Assembly: GCA_031284665.1 (NCBI GenBank)
Contig: JAITXR010000054.1
Coordinates: forward strand, 1 to 10,247
DNA length: 10,247 nt
Direction: 5' to 3'
Origin: Paludibacter sp.
Lineage (GTDB): Bacteria; Bacteroidota; Bacteroidia; Bacteroidales; Paludibacteraceae
Of the stretch, positions 1-6,162 are shown one piece after another. Numbering within the stretch: the stretch's first letter is position 1; every line of letters starts with the position of its first letter. The position numbers and the translations under genes were made by a program. The notes under the pieces were generated by a model. That model was not told the origin of the DNA, did no database searches, and saw only the letters and a list, made by a program, of their open reading frames with translations.

Positions 1-228
1 AACAAGCACCTGTTCCACCGTTCCCATCGCCGAAAATGCAAGCGAAACGGCAACAGATTCTTCCACCGTTCCGACATAATTTTGCGAAGACAGAGCACGC
101 AAAGTCTCTACATTTATTATTTTTACAGGAATAATTTTCTCCTGTTTTTCTGTTCCCTTGCCGTTGGAACAAGCGACAAAACTACACGTTATCAATGCCG
201 CAAATACTAATTTTGAATACTTTTTCAT
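1..228 (-). CDS. RND efflux membrane fusion (periplasmic adaptor) lipoprotein, N-terminal part
   Basis: Only the first 76 residues are visible; the gene runs off the left edge. It starts MKKYSKLVFAALITC and has a lysine-rich n-region, a hydrophobic core and a lipobox-like FVAC with Cys20, so the protein is probably a lipoprotein. After a charged linker comes a stretch with YVGTVEES (about residues 51-58) and AFSAMGTVEQVLV (64-76). This matches the first beta-strand region of HlyD/AcrA-type adaptors, which usually reads like 'G.v.......v.f...G.v..v.V'. Such adaptors bridge an inner-membrane RND pump and a TolC-like outer-membrane channel; both genes would be expected further left, outside the window. 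The ATG lies just downstream of a good -7 box on the minus strand. The gene is divergent from an AraC-type regulator, which fits a regulated efflux operon. The family assignment rests on a short N-terminus, so the exact subfamily and substrate are unknown. Confidence 0.72.
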   Translation of the reverse strand, partial: MKKYSKLVFAALITCSFVACSNGKGTEKQEKIIPVKIINVETLRALSSQNYVGTVEESVAVSLAFSAMGTVEQVLV

Positions 229-248
229 TTTATAATAATTTTAAGGCG

Positions 249-256
249 CAAAAGTA
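249..256 (-). promoter_or_regulatory. Bacteroidota -7 box for the efflux adaptor gene
   Basis: Read on the minus strand the site is TACTTTTG, matching the Bacteroidota consensus TAnnTTTG. The predicted transcription start would be near 243, leaving a leader of only about 15 bases before the ATG at 228. I find no clear -33 TTTG at the usual spacing. This is a motif call without experimental support. Confidence 0.5.
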
Positions 257-343
257 CAACGCTTTTTCAGATAAAAAAAGGTCATAAAGACACAAAAATT
301 GAACTAAACTTCGCATTTATTTTTTTCAATACGAAAAAAGGTG

Positions 344-351
344 TATTTTTG
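344..351 (+). promoter_or_regulatory. Bacteroidota -7 box for the AraC-type regulator
   Basis: TATTTTTG followed by CA matches the TAnnTTTG consensus exactly. Transcription would begin about 6-8 bases further on, near 357-359, very close to the ATG at 365. This box overlaps the in-frame GTG at 341, which argues that the GTG is not the translation start. No convincing -33 box is seen; the upstream stretch is a run of T. Confidence 0.5.
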
Positions 352-364
352 CACAAAAAATTGT

Positions 365-1237
365 ATGAAAAAGAACGTAATTCCATTTAATCTGCTTGAC
401 AAAGTAAGCAGCTCGGAAGACTACTACATTGCCATTGAGGAAGATATTGTCCTGTTTGAACCGAAACACATTGAATCTATTTTGGACTATCCTTTTAAAA
501 TAGACGTAGTTCTTGTTGTTGTATGCATACAAGGAACATTAAAAGGCTCTATCAATCTGAAGCCTTATGTTGCACAATCGCCCTTTTTTCTTCTCTTGCT
601 ACCCAGCCAAATTCTACAGGAAGAGTTTATGAGCGAGGATTTCAAAGGCTTGTTTATCACGCTTTCGCGCCGTTTTGCCGACAATCTGCTGTCTCAAATT
701 CAAGATAAGTTTCCGCTGTTTCTTTCATCGGTAAATAATCCTGTTGTACCGTTGGATAAGGAACAAGTAAATGTGATGAAAATGTATTACCGTATTATGA
801 AACGTGTGATTGGCAGTAATCAAAATCCCTATCGGCTTGAAAGTGCAAAACATCTTATCATGTTGTTTTTCTACACTTTCGGGTCGTGGTTGCACAATTC
901 GCCGGAACAAATCCAATCGAAACAAGAGTCACTTGTCAAGATTTTTCTAAATTTGGTACATACGCATTGTAAGGCAGAGCGCGGGTTGAATTTTTATGCC
1001 GACAAACTCCACATTACCCCAAAGCACCTGTCGAAAGTGATAAAAGAAAACAGTAATATGTCGGCAGCAGCGTGGATTGACAATTCGGTGGTTTTGGAGG
1101 CGCGGGCAATGCTGAAATCCACCAATATGACTATTCAGCAAATCAGCGACGAACTGAATTTTTCATCGCAAACTTTCTTTGGTAAATTTTTCAAACGAAT
1201 AACGGGTGTGTCGCCTAAGGAGTATAGAAAATTGTAA
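365..1237 (+). CDS. AraC/XylS-family transcriptional regulator
   Basis: The protein is 290 residues from ATG 365, a usual length for Bacteroidota AraC-type regulators. The N-terminal ~190 residues form a variable, probably beta-rich sensing domain that I cannot assign to a ligand. The C-terminal ~95 residues are the DNA-binding domain. The first helix-turn-helix is around residues 208-229 (LNFYADKLHITPKHLSKVIK) and the second around 256-278 (TIQQISDELNFSSQTFFGKF), ending with the family signature GVSPKEYRK. An in-frame GTG at 341 would add eight residues but lies across the -7 promoter box, so ATG 365 is preferred. The gene is divergent from an RND efflux adaptor with about 136 bases between the starts. 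By analogy with other efflux loci it probably activates or represses that pump; this is inference from position only. A strong terminator follows the stop codon. Confidence 0.9.
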   Translation: MKKNVIPFNLLDKVSSSEDYYIAIEEDIVLFEPKHIESILDYPFKIDVVLVVVCIQGTLKGSINLKPYVAQSPFFLLLLPSQILQEEFMSEDFKGLFITLSRRFADNLLSQIQDKFPLFLSSVNNPVVPLDKEQVNVMKMYYRIMKRVIGSNQNPYRLESAKHLIMLFFYTFGSWLHNSPEQIQSKQESLVKIFLNLVHTHCKAERGLNFYADKLHITPKHLSKVIKENSNMSAAAWIDNSVVLEARAMLKSTNMTIQQISDELNFSSQTFFGKFFKRITGVSPKEYRKL

Positions 1238-1286
1238 ATATTAGAGGAAATGCACGAATGAAATTTTTCTTATCATTCCTACAAAC

Positions 1287-1323
1287 AAAAAAAGAGGCAA
1301 TCGTTTCGGATTGTCTCTTTTTT
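1287..1323. terminator. Bidirectional intrinsic terminator between the AraC regulator and gldJ
   Basis: A nine-pair stem (GAGGCAATC at 1294-1302 with GATTGTCTC at 1309-1317, one G-U pair) closes a six-base loop. It is flanked by seven A on the left (1287-1293) and six T on the right (1318-1323). Either strand gives a hairpin followed by a U-tract, so it can end both the rightward araC transcript and the leftward gldJ transcript, which converge here. Confidence 0.88.
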
Positions 1324-1338
1324 GTATGTCAATTTTGG

Positions 1339-2817
1339 TTATTTTTTTATCTGGTCAATATTTCCTACCATACTCATTGCACAGCGGAATCCTATATCGT
1401 TTGCACATTTGGTTTGTTCGAGATAACGACGTGCCGAAGGGTCAAGCCAATAGGCACGGTCTTTCCAAGAGCCTCCTTTATAAACGCGAGTTGTATTTGT
1501 AATCTGCGGACGAAGAATATCGGTAATATCCATTGTGTCAACTGCCGCATCATGACCAAGTCTGAAATCAATTTGAGATTCTTTATCGCCATCTTTATAG
1601 TCGCGTACATCAACCACGCTGTCAACGCCGATGCGCCCAAGCGAGTCGATTGCATAAAGCGGATGTCCGTAATCGTCGCTATCAACCACTTTTGGGTCGG
1701 CATACACATTTCCACGAAAAGAGTTATATTCCGCAACGTCATCAAAAGTTGTGGTACGATATACATCCAAGCACCATTCGTTAACATTTCCTGCCATATC
1801 ATACAGTCCAAAATCGTTTGGATAGTAAAAACCTACGGGGATACTTATTATACCTCGGTCGTTCAGAGTACCCGAAGTACCCATCATATCGCCTTTTCCG
1901 CGTACAAAGTTTGCCATCATTTTACCTCTATCTTTTTTCTTGACATTACGTGTCGAAGAGCCTAACCAAGGATAAATTTTACCTTGTGGCACAATTCCGT
2001 CTTTACTTTTTGATATGATTGCATAGGCGGCAAATTCCCATTCGGCTTCGGTAGGCAAGCGGAAATCGTCGAATAAAATACCGTCGGCAATATTTACTTT
2101 TCGCGGATTACCATACAGGTCGTATTTTGGTTTGTTACCGTCTTCGGGGAGGTAAGCACCTTGTTTTAGATATTTTTTTGTGTTAAACACAAAATTATCG
2201 CGAATTTCCTCGTACTCCAATCCTTCGAGAGTGGTGTAGTCGGGCGCAAGCAACACGCCTGCTGCGACCAAAGCCATTTCGTTAACACGGTCGGTACGCC
2301 AAGAGCAATAGTTCATCGCTTGTTCCCAAGTAACGCCTACAACCGGATAGTTGTCGAAAGCCGGATGGTCAAAATAATTTTGCAGATACGGCTCATTGTA
2401 CGCAAGTTCTTCGCGCCAAATAGTGCGGTCAGGCTCTGCATTTTTTACCAAATTGGGCGCAGTGCTGTCAAACACTATTTTCATCCAATTAAGATATTCG
2501 CGCCAATCAAGTACTCGAATTTCGTACTGGTCCATATAAAATGAACTTACCGTAACTCGGCGACGTTTGTTATCTTGCGGAGCAGTAACATATTCGCCCT
2601 TTTCGCCCATAGTAAATGTACCACCTTCAATGGCTATCATTCCCGGAGGTGTTTTGGTTTTAAAACCTTTTTTTACCTCAAAGCCGGTTGAATTTTTGTC
2701 GTTGTACTTCCAGCCGGTAACTCTCGAATACTTGAGGTCTGACTTTTTACCTGCTGCCACAATAATGAAAAGCCCTGCCAAAACTATTGACAATCTGGTT
2801 ATTGTTTTAAGTCTCAT
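1339..2817 (-). CDS. gldJ: GldJ-like SUMF1-domain protein of gliding motility / type IX secretion
   Basis: This 492-residue protein has an N-terminal secretion signal (hydrophobic core about residues 9-22). A SUMF1/formylglycine-generating-enzyme-like fold spans about 57-482: GMIAIEGGTFTMG (59-71), SFYMDQYEI (92-100), YPVVGVTWEQAMNYCSWRTDRVNE (157-180), FRLPTEAEWEFAA (252-264), FGLYDMAGNVNEW (336-348), VYKGGSWKDRAYW (445-457) and DIGFRCAM (474-481). The segments TGWKYN (34-39) and LAYNEPYLQNYFDHPAFDNYPVVGV are what I recall of GldJ rather than GldK/PorK. The lack of adjacent porL/M/N genes agrees, but GldK remains an alternative. The cysteine pair of true formylglycine-generating enzymes is absent from the C-terminal GGSW segment, so a structural role at the outer membrane is more likely than catalysis. 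Oddly, the signal ends VAAGKKSD with no lipobox cysteine, although GldJ homologues are lipoproteins. It appears monocistronic, with its own promoter and terminator. Confidence 0.8.
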   Translation of the reverse strand: MRLKTITRLSIVLAGLFIIVAAGKKSDLKYSRVTGWKYNDKNSTGFEVKKGFKTKTPPGMIAIEGGTFTMGEKGEYVTAPQDNKRRRVTVSSFYMDQYEIRVLDWREYLNWMKIVFDSTAPNLVKNAEPDRTIWREELAYNEPYLQNYFDHPAFDNYPVVGVTWEQAMNYCSWRTDRVNEMALVAAGVLLAPDYTTLEGLEYEEIRDNFVFNTKKYLKQGAYLPEDGNKPKYDLYGNPRKVNIADGILFDDFRLPTEAEWEFAAYAIISKSKDGIVPQGKIYPWLGSSTRNVKKKDRGKMMANFVRGKGDMMGTSGTLNDRGIISIPVGFYYPNDFGLYDMAGNVNEWCLDVYRTTTFDDVAEYNSFRGNVYADPKVVDSDDYGHPLYAIDSLGRIGVDSVVDVRDYKDGDKESQIDFRLGHDAAVDTMDITDILRPQITNTTRVYKGGSWKDRAYWLDPSARRYLEQTKCANDIGFRCAMSMVGNIDQIKK

Positions 2818-2866
2818 ACTGTTAAATTTAGTTATCGTTAGTATATGAATATATTTTTTGAATGTG

Positions 2867-2900
2867 CAAAAATAATAATTTTTTTCTTTATTATTACAAT
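2867..2900 (-). promoter_or_regulatory. Promoter for the gldJ-like gene
   Basis: On the minus strand TATTTTTG (2874 down to 2867, followed by CA) matches the -7 consensus TAnnTTTG. ATTG (2900 down to 2897), one base off the -33 TTTG, lies 22 bases upstream. Transcription would begin near 2860, giving a leader of about 43 bases. The surrounding 2818-3014 spacer is extremely AT-rich and holds only this promoter and the folP promoter. Confidence 0.5.
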
Positions 2901-2989
2901 CTTGAAACGTTTTTTATTTTTTTGATACAAATTTCTTACATTATAACTTGTTTTTTTGGGGAAAATTATATTTTGCCGTAAAAATATCG

Positions 2990-2997
2990 TATTTTTG
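2990..2997 (+). promoter_or_regulatory. Bacteroidota -7 box for the folP-cdaA operon
   Basis: TATTTTTG followed by CA matches the TAnnTTTG consensus. The start of transcription would be near 3003, leaving about 11 bases before the folP ATG at 3015. T-rich sequence with TTTG lies upstream (2955-2958 and 2972-2975) but not at the usual 19-21 base spacing, so only the -7 box is claimed. Confidence 0.5.
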
Positions 2998-3014
2998 CAA
3001 GAAAATTATTGACG

Positions 3015-3845
3015 ATGCACAACAATCAACTATTGTTTGATACCGAAATTCCGCTTGTGATGGGTATAATTAACCTTACCCCCGATTCTTTTTATTATGG
3101 AAATAGATTTGCGGCTGACGAAAAATTGCTTGCCAAAATAGAAAATATGCTTGATAATGGAGCGGATATTATCGATTTTGGCGGATACTCAACTCGCCCG
3201 GGAGCAGAATTTATTAATTCTGACGAAGAAATTGAGCGTTTGACTGCCGGACTTGAAATTGTGTTGAAAAAATTTCCGGATATTTTGGTGTCTATCGATA
3301 CTTTCAGGGCTGATGTGGCTGAAAATATGGTAAAAAAATTTGGCGTGAAAATAATTAACGATATTGGTGGCGGAACTCTCGATTCAAAAATGTTTGATAC
3401 CATCGCAAAACTTAAAGTTGCATATATTTTAATGCACACGCGCGGGAATCCGCAAAATATGAAGTTTTTAACTGATTACCAAAATGTTACAACTGAGGTA
3501 TTCGATTTTTTACAAAAAAATATTGCGCAACTGCGTAATTTGGGAGTTGAAAATATTATTGCCGATTTGGGTTTTGGCTTTGCTAAAAATACGGAACAAA
3601 ATTACGAATTGCTTGCCAATCTACCGTTATTTAAGGAATTGAATGTGCCATTACTTGTTGGAGTATCGCGCAAATCGATGATTTCCAATATTTTGAAAAC
3701 CGAGCCTGCCGATTCGCTAAACGGAACTACTGTTGTTAATACAATTGCGTTAATAAATGGTGCGAATATTCTTCGGGTGCACGACGTGAAAGAGGCTCGA
3801 CAAGCGATTGCTATATATTTAAGGTATAAAAATTATAATAATTAA
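3015..3845 (+). CDS. folP: Dihydropteroate synthase
   Basis: FolP joins 6-hydroxymethyl-7,8-dihydropterin diphosphate with p-aminobenzoate to give 7,8-dihydropteroate, a cytoplasmic folate step and the sulfonamide target. The 276-residue protein is a full-length TIM barrel with all the usual loops: MGIINLTPDSF (16-26), GGYSTRPGA (56-64), SIDTFRA (93-99), INDIGGG (114-120), MHTRGNPQNM (140-149), DLGFGFAK (184-191), GVSRKSMI (216-223) and RVHDV (254-258). Tyr in GGYSTRPG replaces the Glu of the E. coli loop; I believe this is ordinary in Bacteroidota. ATG 3015 is chosen over an in-frame TTG at 3009 because it is the stronger codon and the TTG would lie almost at the predicted transcription start. 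The next gene, cdaA, follows after 18 bases, so the two are probably one operon. Confidence 0.96.
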   Translation: MHNNQLLFDTEIPLVMGIINLTPDSFYYGNRFAADEKLLAKIENMLDNGADIIDFGGYSTRPGAEFINSDEEIERLTAGLEIVLKKFPDILVSIDTFRADVAENMVKKFGVKIINDIGGGTLDSKMFDTIAKLKVAYILMHTRGNPQNMKFLTDYQNVTTEVFDFLQKNIAQLRNLGVENIIADLGFGFAKNTEQNYELLANLPLFKELNVPLLVGVSRKSMISNILKTEPADSLNGTTVVNTIALINGANILRVHDVKEARQAIAIYLRYKNYNN

Positions 3846-3863
3846 AAAAAACAGTAAAATAAA

Positions 3864-4646
3864 ATGGCTCTTCCAATCGGCATAAAAGATATTATCGACA
3901 TCCTGCTTGTGGCTATCCTGCTGTATCAGACTTTCCGTTTGCTGAAACGCTCGGGCGCAGCAAACATTTTTTACGGCATACTTACTTTTATCGTATTTTG
4001 GTTTTTAGTGTCGTTCGTATTCAAAATGGAACTGCTCGGCGGCATTCTCGACCGTTTGGTAAGCGTTGGTGCTTTTGGGCTGATTGTACTTTTTCAGGAC
4101 GAAATTCGCCGATTTTTTTCTAATCTGGGCTCACGCCGCGACCAAATAATTATTAAATTCCTAAAAAAACTTTTTGGGAACTCAAATATTGACAAAGAAA
4201 AAAACGACTATTCGATTGTGCAAATTGTACTTGCCTGCCGCAATATGTCGAAAGCGCGTACCGGAGCATTAATCGTTATTACTCAAGCCAACGATTTGAA
4301 CACTTATATACAGACGGGCGAGCATATTGATGCTTCTATCAGTTCCCGATTAATTGAAAATATTTTTTTCAAAAACAGTCCTTTGCACGACGGCGCAATG
4401 TTTATTGCCAACAAACGCATTGAGGCTGCCGCTTGCATACTTCCAATCTCGAAAAATCATGAAATTCCAAAACAGTTAGGCTTGCGACACAGGTCGGCAC
4501 TTGGGATTACCGAAATTTCGGACGCAATTTCAATTGTAGTTTCGGAGGAAACAGGGCAAATTTCGTGGGCGACAAAAGGAGTAATCACGACAAACGTGAA
4601 ACCCGAAGAATTGGAAATGTTATTATCAGAAACAATAAACAATTAA
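3864..4646 (+). CDS. cdaA: Membrane diadenylate cyclase CdaA (c-di-AMP synthase)
   Basis: CdaA (also called DacA) condenses two ATP into cyclic di-AMP, a second messenger for potassium, osmotic and cell-wall homeostasis. The 260-residue length is typical. The N-terminus carries about three membrane helices (roughly residues 9-24, 35-53 and 62-79), then a short coiled linker, then the DAC (DisA_N) domain at about 115-240. Key catalytic motifs are intact: GALIVI (134-139), LHDGAMFI with DGA at 176-178, and GLRHRSALGI with RHR at 208-210, followed by VVSEETG (225-231). It lies 18 bases after folP, an arrangement I recall from other Bacteroidota, and is probably cotranscribed with it. No GlmM or CdaR gene is next to it, unlike in Firmicutes. 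Downstream is a repeat-filled spacer with no clear hairpin terminator. Confidence 0.95.
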   Translation: MALPIGIKDIIDILLVAILLYQTFRLLKRSGAANIFYGILTFIVFWFLVSFVFKMELLGGILDRLVSVGAFGLIVLFQDEIRRFFSNLGSRRDQIIIKFLKKLFGNSNIDKEKNDYSIVQIVLACRNMSKARTGALIVITQANDLNTYIQTGEHIDASISSRLIENIFFKNSPLHDGAMFIANKRIEAAACILPISKNHEIPKQLGLRHRSALGITEISDAISIVVSEETGQISWATKGVITTNVKPEELEMLLSETINN

Positions 4647-4691
4647 GTTTGAAGAGTTTGAATGGTTTGAAGAGTTTGAGTAGTTTGAATG
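4647..4691 (+). repeat. Tandem 9-bp repeat, five units
   Basis: Starting directly after the cdaA stop codon are five uninterrupted 9-base units: GTTTGAAGA, GTTTGAATG, GTTTGAAGA, GTTTGAGTA and GTTTGAATG. The next nine bases begin GTTTCCTAA, a degenerate sixth unit. Every full unit contains TTTG, the Bacteroidota -33 promoter element. Confidence 0.9.
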
Positions 4692-4712
4692 GTTTCCTAA
4701 TTAGTAGTTTTG
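4684..4712 (+). promoter_or_regulatory. nspC: Possible nspC promoter inside the repeat spacer
   Basis: TAGTTTTG (4705-4712) matches the -7 consensus TAnnTTTG, and the last 9-bp repeat provides a TTTG at 4684-4687. The spacing is 17 bases, shorter than the usual 19-21. A transcript from here would have a leader of about 130 bases spanning both heptamer arrays. No better candidate is seen before nspC. Confidence 0.3.
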
Positions 4713-4715
4713 TCT

Positions 4716-4757
4716 TTTTACATTTTACATTTTACATTTTACATTTTACATTCTACA
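4716..4757 (+). repeat. Tandem 7-bp repeat TTTTACA, six units
   Basis: Five exact TTTTACA units (4716-4750) are followed by one variant, TTCTACA (4751-4757). The array lies in the cdaA-nspC spacer and encodes nothing recognisable. Confidence 0.92.
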
Positions 4758-4803
4758 TTACTTAGTCTTTTGTTTGAAAAGTTTCCTAATTAAATTTTCA
4801 TTA

Positions 4804-4831
4804 TCAATTATCAATTGTCAATTATCAATTT
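4804..4831 (+). repeat. Tandem 7-bp repeat TCAATTA, four units
   Basis: Units are TCAATTA, TCAATTG, TCAATTA and TCAATTT, preceded by a shortened TCATTA. The array ends 15 bases before the nspC ATG, so it would lie in the leader, close to the ribosome-binding region. There is no recognisable Shine-Dalgarno sequence between the array and the ATG. Confidence 0.88.
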
Positions 4832-4846
4832 CCCACTTATTAAATA

Positions 4847-6043
4847 ATGATTAATTATTCCACCATTCCGTCGCCTTGCTATGTACTTGATGAACAAGCA
4901 TTAAGGCAAAATTTGGAAATAATACGTTCTGTTAAAGAGCAAGCCCAAGTTGAAATAATTTTGGCATTTAAGGCGTTTGCGCTATGGCGAGTTTTTCCTG
5001 TTTTTCACGAATATGGATTTTGCCTTTCGACGGCAAGTTCGCTCAGTGAGGCGCGTTTGGCGGTCGAAAAAATGCAAAGCAAAGCGCATACTTATGCCCC
5101 TGTTTACTCCGACAGCGAATTTGCGCAAATTGCCGATTGCAGCAGCCACATTACTTTTAATTCCTTGTCGCAATTCGAACGATTTTATCCGGCAACACAA
5201 TCCGAGTTTCATAAAATTTCGTGTGGTTTGCGCATTAATCCCGAAGTTTCGGTTGTTGATACCGACCTTTACAATCCTGCATCAAAAGGCTCGCGGCTTG
5301 GAATTATTGCTGCTAATTTGCCCGAAAAATTACCGCAAAATATCGAAGGACTGCACTTTCACGCACTTTGCGAAAGTTCGTCGTACGATTTGGAAAAAGT
5401 GTTGTCGGCTGTCGAAACAAAATTCGGCAAGTATTTTTCTCAAATTCGTTGGCTAAATATGGGTGGCGGGCATCTTATGACACGTAAGGATTACGACCGA
5501 CAACATTTGATTGCAATTTTGAAAAATTTCAAAGCACGTTATCCGCATTTGCAAATTATTTTGGAGCCGGGTGCTGCTTTTGTTTGGCAAACAGGCGTAC
5601 TGGCGGCTACGGTCGAAGATATTGTTGAAAATTATGGCATACGCACGGCGATACTTAATGTGTCGTTTGCCTGCAATATGCCCGACTGCCTCGAAATGCC
5701 TTACCAGCCCGAAGTTTTATACGCAAAGAAACAACAAAGTACAAATACGGATTATGGTAATAATTTTGTTTTTGCAACGAAAAATTCTGATAATTCTCAA
5801 TTTGTGTATCGATTAGGAGGAAACTCCTGTTTATCAGGCGATTTCATAGGCGATTGGACTTTTGAGCGACCACTTGCAACGGGCGACAAAATTATTTTCG
5901 CCGATATGATTCATTACACAACTGTAAAAACAACAATGTTCAATGGCGTTTCGCATCCCGCAATTGGAATTTGGACTGCCAAAGACGAATTTCAGTTTTT
6001 GCGGCAATTTGAATACAGCGATTATCGAGATAGAATGTGCTAA
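4847..6043 (+). CDS. nspC: Carboxynorspermidine / carboxyspermidine decarboxylase
   Basis: NspC is a pyridoxal-phosphate enzyme of the alanine-racemase-fold decarboxylases that removes CO2 from carboxyspermidine or carboxynorspermidine. This is the last step of the alternative, S-adenosylmethionine-independent spermidine route. The 398-residue protein is full length. It begins with SPCYVLDE (9-16); Lys42 in AFKAFA is the expected PLP-binding lysine. Other landmarks are LHFHALCES (169-177), NMGGGHLM (204-211), LEPGAAF (239-245) and GGNSCLSGDFIGDW (324-337). The last motif holds the Cys-x-x-x-Asp pair (Cys328, Asp332) that contacts substrate from the second subunit. The partner dehydrogenase (CANSDH/CASDH) is not in this window. 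Whether the product is spermidine or norspermidine cannot be read from the sequence; spermidine is usual in Bacteroidota. ATG 4847 begins right at the conserved N-terminus. Confidence 0.95.
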   Translation: MINYSTIPSPCYVLDEQALRQNLEIIRSVKEQAQVEIILAFKAFALWRVFPVFHEYGFCLSTASSLSEARLAVEKMQSKAHTYAPVYSDSEFAQIADCSSHITFNSLSQFERFYPATQSEFHKISCGLRINPEVSVVDTDLYNPASKGSRLGIIAANLPEKLPQNIEGLHFHALCESSSYDLEKVLSAVETKFGKYFSQIRWLNMGGGHLMTRKDYDRQHLIAILKNFKARYPHLQIILEPGAAFVWQTGVLAATVEDIVENYGIRTAILNVSFACNMPDCLEMPYQPEVLYAKKQQSTNTDYGNNFVFATKNSDNSQFVYRLGGNSCLSGDFIGDWTFERPLATGDKIIFADMIHYTTVKTTMFNGVSHPAIGIWTAKDEFQFLRQFEYSDYRDRMC

Positions 6044-6077
6044 TATTGTGGGTTGAACAAAAACAAAACTACTAAGA

Positions 6078-6097
6078 AGACAAGGCATACCTTGTCT
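6078..6097. repeat. 20-bp palindrome (7-bp arms plus GCATAC core)
   Basis: Arms AGACAAG and CTTGTCT flank a GCATAC centre, giving an eight-pair stem with a four-base loop. It has no T-tract and is followed by TCTACTA. It lies 35 bases after the nspC stop. It has the same length and layout as the palindrome at 9966-9985, whose core is GCATGC, suggesting a dispersed palindromic repeat class and not a dedicated terminator. Confidence 0.7.
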
Positions 6098-6108
6098 CTA
6101 CTATAAAT

Positions 6109-6146
6109 CTAAACGTAACAAGTTTCTAAAAACCTGTTACGTTTAG
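6109..6146. terminator. Long hairpin between convergent nspC and DapA-like genes
   Basis: CTAAACGTAACA (6109-6120) pairs perfectly with TGTTACGTTTAG (6135-6146). After one mismatch four more pairs form (GTTT with AAAC), leaving a CTAA loop. The stem is 16 pairs with one mismatch. It lies 17 bases past the stop codon of the minus-strand gene and 66 past nspC. There is no U-tract on either side, so it may block both transcripts or protect their 3' ends; a transposon-derived inverted repeat is the alternative. Confidence 0.6.
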
Positions 6147-6162
6147 CACTATAAATTATGAA

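Larger units (their letters stand above)
4683..4792 (+). repeat. Pair of 21-bp near-identical direct repeats
   Basis: GTTTGAATG plus GTTTCCTAATTA (4683-4703) recurs at 4772-4792 as GTTTGAAAA plus GTTTCCTAATTA, differing at two bases. The second copy lies beyond the 7-bp array, so the heptamer block appears inserted or expanded between two copies of the same sequence. Confidence 0.8.

Noticed and set aside
341..364. GTG at 341 as the start of the AraC regulator
   Set aside because: It overlaps the -7 promoter box, so it would probably lie upstream of the transcription start; ATG 365 is better placed.
1258..1965. A 235-codon open frame on the plus strand opposite gldJ
   Set aside because: It lies antisense to a well-supported gene and runs through the terminator, and its product shows no recognisable domain or secretion signal. 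The gldJ frame carries clear family motifs.
1339..2817. A true formylglycine-generating sulfatase-activating enzyme
   Set aside because: The SUMF1 fold is present, but the C-terminal GGSW segment lacks the catalytic cysteine pair, and GldJ-type segments are seen in its place.
3015..3845. Tyr in the GGYSTRPGA loop of FolP as a sulfonamide-resistance change
   Set aside because: It replaces Glu of the E. coli loop but appears, from memory, to be common in Bacteroidota enzymes; nothing else in the loops suggests resistance.
4716..4831. Tandem arrays before nspC as a CRISPR array
   Set aside because: Units are only 7-9 bases and contiguous, with no unique spacers and no cas genes nearby.
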